A DNA stretch of 10,789 bases from Chlorobiota bacterium (GTDB taxonomy: Bacteria > Bacteroidota > Ignavibacteria > Kapaibacteriales > NICIL-2), in contig RFIK01000099.1 in assembly GCA_003695605.1 (NCBI GenBank), forward strand, positions 1 to 10,789. Reading direction: 5' to 3'. Shown here in pieces: positions 1 through 6,297 of the stretch (position 1 is the stretch's first letter; the number at the start of each line of letters is the position of its first letter). The position numbers and the translations under genes were made by a program. Under the pieces are notes generated by a model. It made no database searches. It worked only from the letters and a program-made list of their open reading frames with translations, and had not been told where the DNA came from.

Positions 1-873
1 AATCCACGCACCATCATGCTCGCTGCGCACATGGATGAAATTTCGTTCTTGGTGCGGCACATCACCAAGGAAGGCTTCCTCTACGTCCAACCGCTCGGCG
101 GCTTCGATCCGCGTGTTCTCGATGCACAGCGTGTGTGGATTCACGGGCGTGAGCGTATTGTCGGCGTCTTCGGAACCAAGCCGACGCACTTTACCACCCC
201 CGAAGAGCGTACAAAAGCTGTCCCGCTGGAGGACATGTTCATTGACACCGGGCGAAGCCCAGAGGAGGTCAACGCTCTTGTTCGAATTGGCGATCCAGTT
301 ACGCTCGAGCGCGAACTGGTTGAAATGGGAGCGTTCTACACAGGCAAAACGCTCGATGACCGCGTCGGCGTGTACGTCATGGTTGAAGCATTCAAACGGT
401 ATACATCGAGCCAGGACACGATCGTCGCCGTTGCGACAGTGCAAGAGGAAGTCGGCGTCCGTGGTGCAAAGGTTGCAGCATTCGGCTTAGAGCCCGACAT
501 CGGCGTTGCACTCGACATCACCATTGCTGCGGACATTCCCGGCATCGAGGAACGCAATTGGTGTGTCCGCCTCGGTCAGGGTGTTGCCATCAAGATCATG
601 GACAGCTACTCGATCTCCGATCCCCGCCTTGTGGAATTCTTCCGCCTCCTTGCCGAAGAAAACAGCATCAACTACCAGATGGAAATTCTCCCACGCGGTG
701 GGACCGATGCGGGCGGCATGCAACTGGCGCGGAGCGGCATTCCTGTCTGCACAATCTCGATTCCTTGCCGCTACGCGCATTCCGTCGTGGAATCAGTCCA
801 TCGGGAAGACGTCGAACGGAGCATCGAGCTGGTGCGGTGTTTCTGCGAGCAATCACACCGTTTCACGGTTTAG
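1..873 (+). CDS. M42 family metallo-aminopeptidase (5' truncated)
   Basis: This is a cytosolic dinuclear-metal aminopeptidase of the M42 family (YsdC/FrvX/PepA-like), which trims N-terminal residues from peptides and often forms dodecameric tetrahedral shells. The frame is open to the first base (N-P-R-T-I precedes the ATG at 16), so the true start lies upstream; that ATG falls inside the conserved first metal motif. Visible ligands in order: H of AAHMDE (nt 28-30); the bridging D in KTLDDRVG (about nt 355); the E-E pair in QEEVG (about nt 445), general base plus ligand; D in ALDIT (about nt 514); and H in YAHSVVE (about nt 778). The substrate-pocket stretch GGTDAGG is also present. The 290 visible residues compare with about 340-360 in the family, so roughly the first 60 are missing. 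The end overlaps the convergent biotin carboxylase gene by 11 bases. The family call is firm; substrate preference cannot be read. Confidence 0.93.
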   Translation, partial: NPRTIMLAAHMDEISFLVRHITKEGFLYVQPLGGFDPRVLDAQRVWIHGRERIVGVFGTKPTHFTTPEERTKAVPLEDMFIDTGRSPEEVNALVRIGDPVTLERELVEMGAFYTGKTLDDRVGVYVMVEAFKRYTSSQDTIVAVATVQEEVGVRGAKVAAFGLEPDIGVALDITIAADIPGIEERNWCVRLGQGVAIKIMDSYSISDPRLVEFFRLLAEENSINYQMEILPRGGTDAGGMQLARSGIPVCTISIPCRYAHSVVESVHREDVERSIELVRCFCEQSHRFTV

Positions 874-2308
874 TCCACGTCGGCATTCGCCGCTGCGCGT
901 AGTCAGCCCACGCACGCGCTGCAAGTGCGGCGAGCATCGCTGGATCGTCGAACGTCGGTCTATCGGCGTTCCAGTACTGGCTCACGTAGCGTGTCGAGTA
1001 GTCCCCGCGCTGAAAGGCATCCGACAGGAGCACTGCGCGACAGAACGGTATCGTTGTCCGCACCCCCACAAGCACGTACCGCGCCAGTGCATCGAGCGTC
1101 CGCTGGATGCACTCTTGGCGTGTCGGAGCATGGACGATGAGTTTTGCAACCATCGGATCGTAGTACACCGAGATCACCGAACCTTCCTCAACGCCGCAGT
1201 CATTACGGACGCCCTCACCGTCGGGAAGTACAAGGCGCTTGATCGTGCCTGCATCGGGCAGGAAATCGTTGAAGACATCCTCTGCGCAGATGCGGCATTC
1301 GATCGCATGCCCATTGGGCACTATCACTGCTTCTTGGTCGAGATCGAGTGGCTCCCCGCACGCGATGCGCAGTTGTTGCTCGACAAAATCGACGCCGGTG
1401 ATCATCTCCGTAACAGGGTGCTCCACCTGAAGCCGGGTGTTGACTTCCATGAAGTAGTATGAGCCATCGGCATCGAGGAGAAATTCAACCGTTCCGGCAT
1501 TGGTGTATCCAGCAGCAGTGATAAGCCGTGCGGCTGCTTCTCCAATCGAGCGCCGAAGGCGTTGATCAACGCGCGGGGATGGCGATTCCTCGATCACTTT
1601 TTGGTGTCGGCGTTGAATCGAGCATTCACGCTCTGGAAAGTACACTACCGTTCCGTGCGTATCGGCCAGAACCTGCACTTCGACATGGCGCGGTTCAACA
1701 ATGTAGCGCTCGAAAAACACGCGCCCATCCCCGAAAGCGCTGAGTGCCTCGCGTTGGGCTGATTCGAAAAGTTCCGCCAGCTCGTCGGGACGCTCAACCA
1801 AGCGCATCCCCTTGCCACCACCACCTGCAGCTGCTTTGATCAGCAGCGGGAATCCTATTTGCTCGGCAACATGTTCGGCCTCTGCGAGCGATTCAACCGC
1901 GCCGTCCGATCCAGGTGCAACCGGCACCCCCATGCGAATCGCAAGCTGCCGAGCTGCAGTTTTATCGCCGAGTAATCGAATTGCCTCTGCCGATGGCCCA
2001 ACGAATGCAATCCCTGCCTCCGCAACCGCTGCGGCGAAATGTTCGTTTTCCGAAAGGAAGCCATAGCCAGGATGGATCGCATCAACTCCGGCGCGACGGG
2101 CGACATCGAGTACTTTCTCGATGACCAAGTAACTCTCGCGCGGAGTAGTCCCACCGATGGGAAATGCCTCGTCGCAAGCGCGGACGTGCGGAGAGTGCAC
2201 ATCTGCGTTCGAGTAAATCGCAACGGTTTTGATGCCGAGTCGGCGACATGTGCGAGCGATGCGAAGAGCAATTTCGCCACGATTGGCAATGAGGACACTG
2301 CGGAACAT
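863..2308 (-). CDS. accC: Biotin carboxylase subunit (AccC-like) of acyl-CoA carboxylase
   Basis: This cytosolic ATP-grasp enzyme carboxylates biotin carried on a BCCP protein, using ATP and bicarbonate, for acetyl-CoA (or propionyl-CoA) carboxylase. At 481 residues it has the N-terminal preATP fold (SVLIANRGEIALRI, 4-17), the glycine-rich ATP loop AGGGGKGM (161-168), the catalytic region EVNTRLQVEHPVTE (288-301) with E288, N290 and R292, and the C-terminal domain (HAIECRICAEDVFNDFLP, 334-351). I chose the ATG at 2308 because family members begin MFxxVLIANRGEIA. The frame is open 22 codons further upstream without homology-like sequence. It is about 30 residues longer than E. coli AccC (449), as in many Bacteroidota and propionyl-type carboxylases, so the acyl-CoA substrate is uncertain. 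No biotin-attachment domain is fused and no accB or carboxyltransferase gene lies nearby; those must be encoded elsewhere. Confidence 0.92.
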   Translation of the reverse strand: MFRSVLIANRGEIALRIARTCRRLGIKTVAIYSNADVHSPHVRACDEAFPIGGTTPRESYLVIEKVLDVARRAGVDAIHPGYGFLSENEHFAAAVAEAGIAFVGPSAEAIRLLGDKTAARQLAIRMGVPVAPGSDGAVESLAEAEHVAEQIGFPLLIKAAAGGGGKGMRLVERPDELAELFESAQREALSAFGDGRVFFERYIVEPRHVEVQVLADTHGTVVYFPERECSIQRRHQKVIEESPSPRVDQRLRRSIGEAAARLITAAGYTNAGTVEFLLDADGSYYFMEVNTRLQVEHPVTEMITGVDFVEQQLRIACGEPLDLDQEAVIVPNGHAIECRICAEDVFNDFLPDAGTIKRLVLPDGEGVRNDCGVEEGSVISVYYDPMVAKLIVHAPTRQECIQRTLDALARYVLVGVRTTIPFCRAVLLSDAFQRGDYSTRYVSQYWNADRPTFDDPAMLAALAARAWADYAQRRMPTWTKP

Positions 2309-2358
2309 CAACGGACGTATCGTAGTTTGGCTGCGCGAAAATAGACGTTGCACTTGTT

Positions 2359-2368
2359 CGAACGTTCG
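2359..2368. promoter_or_regulatory. 10-base palindrome in the accC/lolC divergent gap
   Basis: The perfect palindrome CGAACGTTCG sits in the 65-base gap between the divergent biotin carboxylase and permease genes, overlapped by a second palindrome GTTCGAAC (2356-2363). It lies only 5 bases before the permease start. It could be an operator for either gene, but short palindromes occur by chance, and no second copy was noticed in the window. Confidence 0.2.
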
Positions 2369-2373
2369 GGCCA

Positions 2374-3585
2374 ATGAAGTACGCCGGATGGATTGCGTTG
2401 CGGTATTTGCGTAACCAGCGAGCCATTCAATCGAGCGGAATTATCGCAGTGCTCGGGTTGAGCGGCATTACAATTGGTGTTGCGGCGGTCATTTGCGTTT
2501 CCTCGATTTTCCTTGGATTCCGCGAACTGTTCGAAAGCATCATGCTGCGCATTGACCCGCATGTGCGCATCGTAGGCCGCGAGGGCAAATACATCTCCGC
2601 GGCAGATTCCCTTGCAAGCGTACTTCGATCCAGGTTACCAGAAGCGACCATTGTGCCAGTCCTCGATGGACGCGCAGCAGCAGAGCATCGCGGTGCTTTC
2701 CACGTTGTGCAGATCCGTAGTTCTGACCGCGCAGCCTTCGCACGTATTGCACGCACGGTCATCGTTGGCCGCATTCCGCGAGCTGATGTCGAAGTTCTCA
2801 TTGGCGTTGGCGCTGCTGAACGACTCGGTGTGTTACCGGGAGACACGCTCACGCTCTACTCCCCCGACGCACTGCACCAAGCCGCACTTGGGCTTGGCAT
2901 CCTTTCCCCAGTGAGGGTACAGGTGACAGGGTTGCTCCTGACCAACGATCGCACCTACGACTACACGCTCATGGTAACATCACACGCGCTGGCTGCTCAA
3001 CTTTTCGAGTGCTCTAGCTCAGTAGCTACCTCACTTGATGTTTTTTGCGCTGACCGCCACAGCGGTGACCGCGCGGCATCGCTGCTTGCCAGCGCGCTCG
3101 GTGGTCGCTACCGTGTGCTAACGTGGAAAGATTTGCACCGCGAGATGTATGCAGTGATGGAATGGGAGCGCATTGCGTCGTTCCTCCTACTATCGCTCAT
3201 TGTCCTGCTGGCGGTGTTCAACATTGCTGCACTGCTAACGATGACGGTCAGCTCCAAACAGCGGGACATCGCAATTCTGCGGACACTCGGAGCCAGCAGA
3301 GCTTTCATCGCACGTATCATCCAGTACCATGGTTTGCTCGTCGGCACACTCGGCACTGTGCTCGGCGCGGTGTTGGGGATCGGGCTCTGTCTTGGGCAGC
3401 AGCAGTTCCATTGGATCATGCTCGATCCCGATCGTTACGTCATGCAAGAACTTCCCGTCGCTCTCGATTGGACGGCAGCACTGGCGGTCTGTGCAATTAG
3501 TCTTGGCGCATCACTGCTTGCTGCGCAACCATCGGCTCAGCGTGCAACGCAACTTTCGATTGCAGAATCGTTGCGGTTTGAGTGA
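2374..3585 (+). CDS. LolC/LolE-type lipoprotein-releasing ABC transporter permease
   Basis: This is an inner-membrane permease of the MacB/FtsX superfamily, most like LolC/E, which with the ATPase LolD extracts lipoproteins from the inner membrane for transfer to LolA. The 403 residues show the classical layout: a cytoplasmic start (Y-A-G-W-I-A-L-R-Y-L), TM1 at about 22-48 with the GxxIGVA motif, a large periplasmic domain (about 50-260), then three helices at about 267-290, 318-342 and 366-385. After TM2 comes the coupling-helix signature SSKQRDIAILRTLGAS (292-307), which contacts the ATPase. No lolD ATPase gene is adjacent, so it must be encoded elsewhere. The start fits the family and no strong Shine-Dalgarno sequence precedes it. 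The stop overlaps the start of the yraN gene, implying translational coupling. Another FtsX-family exporter role is possible but less likely. Confidence 0.85.
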   Translation: MKYAGWIALRYLRNQRAIQSSGIIAVLGLSGITIGVAAVICVSSIFLGFRELFESIMLRIDPHVRIVGREGKYISAADSLASVLRSRLPEATIVPVLDGRAAAEHRGAFHVVQIRSSDRAAFARIARTVIVGRIPRADVEVLIGVGAAERLGVLPGDTLTLYSPDALHQAALGLGILSPVRVQVTGLLLTNDRTYDYTLMVTSHALAAQLFECSSSVATSLDVFCADRHSGDRAASLLASALGGRYRVLTWKDLHREMYAVMEWERIASFLLLSLIVLLAVFNIAALLTMTVSSKQRDIAILRTLGASRAFIARIIQYHGLLVGTLGTVLGAVLGIGLCLGQQQFHWIMLDPDRYVMQELPVALDWTAALAVCAISLGASLLAAQPSAQRATQLSIAESLRFE

Positions 3586-3944
3586 TGGATCGCCACTCGA
3601 CCGGCCGTCGCGGTGAGTACCTTGCTGAGCAGTTTCTGCTCGAGCGGGGCTACCGCATCGTCAAGCGAAATTTCCGCTTGGGGCGCCACGGCGAAATTGA
3701 CCTCATCGCGTACGATGGCGCAGCACTTGTCTTCATCGAGGTCAAGTATCGCCGGACTGCAACGTACGGCACACCCGAAGATGCCGTCACTGCGGACAAG
3801 CGCCAGCAGCTCCGACGCATTGCGGAAGGGTTCCTTGCGATTACAGCGCTTCAAGCACGTGAATATCGTTTCGACGTCATCGCAATCGAGGAAGAAGCCG
3901 ATGGCAGCGTTTCAATTCGGCACTGGAAAAATGCGTTTTGGTAG
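3582..3944 (+). CDS. yraN: YraN family (UPF0102) nuclease-like protein
   Basis: This is a small cytosolic protein of the widespread YraN/UPF0102 family, which has a restriction-endonuclease-like fold resembling Holliday-junction resolvases; the physiological role remains poorly defined. The family signature is complete: GRRGEYLAEQFL near the N terminus, GYRIVKRNFR, then the putative metal and catalytic residues in GEIDLI and FIEVKYR (the E-x(n)-D-x(n)-E-x-K pattern). The length (119-120 residues) is typical. Two starts compete: GTG at 3582, overlapping the permease stop as GTGA, or ATG at 3585, overlapping it by one base as TGATG. Both mean it is translated by coupling to the permease, and the ATG is slightly preferred on codon grounds. 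It ends 9 bases from the convergent RsbW-like gene. Confidence 0.9.
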   Translation: MMDRHSTGRRGEYLAEQFLLERGYRIVKRNFRLGRHGEIDLIAYDGAALVFIEVKYRRTATYGTPEDAVTADKRQQLRRIAEGFLAITALQAREYRFDVIAIEEEADGSVSIRHWKNAFW

Positions 3945-3953
3945 CAGTATTCC

Positions 3954-4358
3954 CTACCGGTAGACGGTGATGATCGCCTCCGTCCCTGGCTGGCGTTGAA
4001 CAAATTCCACGTGATCAGCAAGGGCACGCATGAGAAAAACCCCGCGTCCGCCCTCGCGGAGAAGATTTTCGCGCATCCGAGGATCGGGTAGCTCTCCGGG
4101 ATCGAAACCACTCCCGTAGTCTCGGACATGAACGCTAATGGCATCGTCGTTGACTTCGACCCAGAGCTCAACTGTCTTGCTTGGATCTGATTGGTTGCCG
4201 TGCTCGACAGCGTTGGTGACTGCTTCCATCGTTGCGACGATAAGGTTGAATCGTCGCTGGGGGTCGAGCTCCTCGATCTCGGGAACGCGACGTAGGAGCG
4301 ATTCGACATGGGCAACAAGGGTGCGATCGCTCGGATGGCTAAAGTGATAGGTGCTCAT
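3954..4358 (-). CDS. RsbW/SpoIIAB-like ATP-binding anti-sigma or histidine-kinase-fold protein
   Basis: This is a single-domain GHKL ATP-binding protein of the RsbW/SpoIIAB (HATPase_c_2) type; relatives are serine kinases that bind and inhibit a sigma factor or phosphorylate STAS-domain antagonists in partner switching. The N box is seen as EAVTNAVEHGN (45-55, with the Mg-binding N49), the G1 box as RDYGSGFDP (79-87), and the G2 box as GGRGVFLM (103-110). The whole protein is 134 residues, the usual size. The ATG at 4358 (M-S-T-Y-H-F) is chosen over a TTG six codons upstream. Its own regulation partner is not visible: there is no STAS antagonist, PP2C phosphatase or sigma factor in the window. 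It is transcribed alone, divergent from the MerR-like gene. The fold is certain; kinase versus pure anti-sigma action is inferred from the family. Confidence 0.87.
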   Translation of the reverse strand: MSTYHFSHPSDRTLVAHVESLLRRVPEIEELDPQRRFNLIVATMEAVTNAVEHGNQSDPSKTVELWVEVNDDAISVHVRDYGSGFDPGELPDPRMRENLLREGGRGVFLMRALADHVEFVQRQPGTEAIITVYR

Positions 4359-4414
4359 CAAACTATTTGCCTGCAAGTCACAGCGGGGAGACGAATTCGA
4401 TAGCTACCGACGTG

Positions 4415-4422
4415 TATATTTG
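4415..4422 (+). promoter_or_regulatory. Candidate Bacteroidota-type -7 promoter element
   Basis: TATATTTG matches the Bacteroidota -7 consensus TAnnTTTG exactly and lies 38 bases before the preferred GTG of the MerR-like gene, between divergent genes. That would put the transcript start near 4428. No clear TTTG -33 box is seen 19-21 bases upstream, so support is partial. It would drive the regulator and, through the overlapping stops and starts, the whole envelope operon. Confidence 0.35.
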
Positions 4423-4449
4423 CGTCCATCGTTGCAAAGGGCTTGTTGC

Positions 4450-4453
4450 GGAG
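4450..4453 (+). promoter_or_regulatory. Shine-Dalgarno GGAG deciding the MerR-like start
   Basis: GGAG lies 7 bases before the GTG at 4461. This favours that codon over the in-frame TTG codons at 4443 and 4446, whose own purine run (AAAGGG, 4436-4441) is too close to the first of them. Confidence 0.4.
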
Positions 4454-4460
4454 CACGCGC

Positions 4461-4898
4461 GTGAAGCACACCGATATTCCAAAGCTCTACTACTCGATTC
4501 GCGAAGTTAGTCAGCTCTTCGATGAAGAGCAACACATCCTCCGCCATTGGGAACGGGAAATTCCGGTCTTGCACCCGAACAAGAACCGTGCCGGCAACCG
4601 TGTCTATACCGAACGCGACCTCCGCGTCCTCCGTGTGCTCAAGGTCCTGCTACGCGAGCAGCGGAAGACGATCGCGGAAGTACGTACACTCCTTGCCGAC
4701 GGCATTCCAGACGAGCTCGAACACATCGCAAATGACACAAGCATCGAACAGCGGTACGCCGAAAAGCGTCGTGCAGCCGAGCTCCGAGCAAAACTTGTCA
4801 GCCAGAACGATACAGTCACGCTTACCCGCCAGGAAGCCGAGACAATCCTTTCGACGCTTCGGCGATTGGAAGAACTCCTCGGAGATTTGCACGCATGA
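4461..4898 (+). CDS. MerR-family DNA-binding transcriptional regulator
   Basis: This is a cytosolic winged-helix regulator of the MerR superfamily. From the GTG at 4461 the 145 residues begin KHTDIPKLYYSIREVSQLF, the MerR helix-turn-helix start, followed by ILRHWEREIPVL, the wing with NRAGNRVYTERDL (about 42-54), and the second helical pair with LLREQRKTIAEVRTLL. The residues after about 80 are charged and helical (EKRRAAELRAKL, then ILSTLRRLEELL), consistent with a dimerising coiled coil. No cysteine ligands or effector pocket are visible, so a metal-sensing role is not supported. It matches the short MerR-like group common in Bacteroidota ('YYSI-EV', 'LRxWE', 'NRxGxRxYT'). Its stop overlaps the start of the secreted WD40 gene as ATGA, so it heads the envelope operon and may control it. 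An alternative TTG start at 4443 would add six residues. Confidence 0.88.
   Translation: MKHTDIPKLYYSIREVSQLFDEEQHILRHWEREIPVLHPNKNRAGNRVYTERDLRVLRVLKVLLREQRKTIAEVRTLLADGIPDELEHIANDTSIEQRYAEKRRAAELRAKLVSQNDTVTLTRQEAETILSTLRRLEELLGDLHA
4881..4884 (+). promoter_or_regulatory. Shine-Dalgarno GGAG for the WD40 gene
   Basis: GGAG lies inside the end of the MerR-like gene, 10 bases before the ATG at 4895. It supports that start and partly independent initiation at the ATGA junction. Confidence 0.35.
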
Positions 4899-5890
4899 AA
4901 TTTTTCTTCGCTCGTCATCTCCTCGCACTCGTGCTCGTTAGCGAGTGCATCTTTGCACAACAGCAGAAACCTTTCCGCACAATCAACGCAGCACATACGG
5001 GAGATGTTCTTGGCATCTTCATCAGTGAACGCGACTCGCTTGTAGCAACTTGTGGACTCGACGGTACGGTCAAGCTCTGGCGGCTGCCCGAGATGACGCC
5101 CCTTTGTACCGGTAGCGGCCACTCCAGCATCGTCAACAACGTCTCGTTTTCCGGTGACGATCGCCACATCGCCAGTGCCAGCAACGATCGCACCATCCGC
5201 ATCTGGTCTGCCAATGGATGCACGCAAGAGCAGCTTCTAAGCGGGCATCAGGGCGATGTCCTCTGCGTGTACTTCAGCCAGAGCGACACAGGACGCTTCG
5301 TCGTCAGTGGTAGCACAGATCGTACGGTAAAGATGTGGGATTGGCAAAGTGGTGCAGAACTGAAGACGTTCCGCGGCCACACAGGTGCTGTCACGGGCGT
5401 TGCGTTCAGTTACAACGATAGTTTGATTGCCTCCTGCGGTGACGATATGCAGGTACTCGTCTGGTCACCGACAAGTCCAACACCAGCAATTACACTCAGT
5501 GGCCCACCTCATACTGCCCCGTGCACCACTGTTCTTTTTTCGTTCGATAGTCGCACGCTCGCCAGTGCTGATCGAGAGGGCTTCATCAAGATCTGGAGCA
5601 TCCCACACGGGCAACTCCTCCGTACGCTCGATGCACACGACGGCTACGTCACGGACATAACGTTTGCCGGCAACAACACAACGTTGATCAGCGCTGGGCA
5701 CGATGGCGTCATTCGAGTTTGGGATATCACCTCAGGAGCACAGCTCGATAGCATCACCCTGGGTGTTCCTATCTGGAGTATTGACGTTACCAGCAACGGG
5801 AAGACTATCGTCGCTGGCTGCAGCGATGGCTCGATTCGCATTTGGTCTCGGAACAGCCCAATCAACAATCAAACTCACCAGAAGCGATGA
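4895..5890 (+). CDS. Exported seven-bladed WD40 beta-propeller protein
   Basis: This 331-residue protein has a signal peptide (K2, R7, a hydrophobic core at about 9-20, likely cut after IFA at residue 21) followed directly by seven WD40 repeats. The blades begin at about residues 33, 75, 117, 161, 205, 247 and 289, each with a GH- or AH-like start and ending in a W (for example GTVKLW, RTIRIW, RTVKMW, GVIRVW, GSIRIW). Spacing is a regular 41-44 residues, so the protein is one closed propeller with no catalytic domain: a scaffold or binding module, predicted periplasmic or surface-exposed. The residue before Cys18 is Glu, which does not fit a lipobox, so a soluble secreted protein is favoured. 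It starts inside the MerR-like stop (ATGA) and ends with ATGA into the CRD gene, so all are probably made from one transcript. The partner is unknown. Seven WxxD-style blades differ from the TolB/PD40-type propellers usual in Bacteroidota envelope proteins. Confidence 0.9.
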   Translation: MKFFFARHLLALVLVSECIFAQQQKPFRTINAAHTGDVLGIFISERDSLVATCGLDGTVKLWRLPEMTPLCTGSGHSSIVNNVSFSGDDRHIASASNDRTIRIWSANGCTQEQLLSGHQGDVLCVYFSQSDTGRFVVSGSTDRTVKMWDWQSGAELKTFRGHTGAVTGVAFSYNDSLIASCGDDMQVLVWSPTSPTPAITLSGPPHTAPCTTVLFSFDSRTLASADREGFIKIWSIPHGQLLRTLDAHDGYVTDITFAGNNTTLISAGHDGVIRVWDITSGAQLDSITLGVPIWSIDVTSNGKTIVAGCSDGSIRIWSRNSPINNQTHQKR

Positions 5891-6297
5891 CCGCTCGGAT
5901 TATTACCCTCTGCATACTCGCTGCATCGTATCTGCTTGCGTGGCAACTGGAGCCAACGGTACTTCTCCGCGGCGTCGTCCGTTACAAAGGCACGCCAGCA
6001 AACGTCGAGCTCCTCTTCCGCGATGAAAGCGGGAAGCCAGTGCGTGCCAAAAGTGCTGCTGATGGCTCCTACCAAACTGTCCTCACACCAGGGAGGACGT
6101 ACACGATAACCATTACGACCGAGAATCTCGAGCGCTTTACGTACGCACTCACCCTTCCGCCATCGAACAAATTCTCCGAGCTAACGCAGGATTTCTCACT
6201 GGCAGAGACAGTCGCTCAAACCGCCACATCCCGTGCCAATTCCCAGTCGGTACACTCAACAAGTCCATCGAAAAAATCAAAGCGGAAGAAGCGATGA
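5887..6297 (+). CDS. Secreted CarboxypepD-regulatory-like (CRD) protein with basic tail
   Basis: This is a 136-residue hypothetical envelope protein. The ATG at 5887 overlaps the WD40 stop (ATGA) and gives a good signal peptide (R4, hydrophobic 5-18); the frame is open 15 codons upstream, but those codons lie inside the WD40 gene. Residues about 24-105 resemble the carboxypeptidase regulatory-like beta-sandwich: VLLRGVV, then DGSYQTVLTPGRTYTITI, a pattern also seen in the next gene (VLLQGVV, NGAYQVIVKPGGRYAVEL, FTL/FSL ending after TELSRDF or SELTQDF). The two are clear paralogs, probably from a tandem duplication, but this copy lacks an OmpA domain. In its place is a Ser/Thr-rich stretch (about 110-128) ending in the strongly basic KKSKRKKR. 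That tail could bind peptidoglycan, LPS or another acidic partner; this is speculation. It ends with ATGA into the next gene. No enzymatic residues are seen. Confidence 0.8.
   Translation: MTARIITLCILAASYLLAWQLEPTVLLRGVVRYKGTPANVELLFRDESGKPVRAKSAADGSYQTVLTPGRTYTITITTENLERFTYALTLPPSNKFSELTQDFSLAETVAQTATSRANSQSVHSTSPSKKSKRKKR

Noticed and set aside
506..1462. Plus-strand open frame of 318 codons spanning the M42 and biotin carboxylase genes
   Set aside because: It overlaps two well-recognised genes in other frames, and the translation is low-complexity R/S/H-rich with no family motif; a shadow frame.
3954..3963. CTACCGGTAG palindrome at the yraN/RsbW-like convergent junction as a terminator
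   Set aside because: It has no loop and no T-tract, and lies across the stop codon of the RsbW-like gene; it is not a credible intrinsic terminator.
4895..4960. WD40 protein as a lipoprotein anchored at Cys18
   Set aside because: The sequence before the cysteine is V-S-E; Glu at -1 is not accepted in a lipobox, and IFA-Q fits ordinary signal peptidase cleavage better.
4604..5227. Minus-strand open frame of 207 codons opposite the MerR-like and WD40 genes
   Set aside because: It is antisense to two clearly conserved genes, has an Arg/Ser-rich shadow composition and no recognisable domain.
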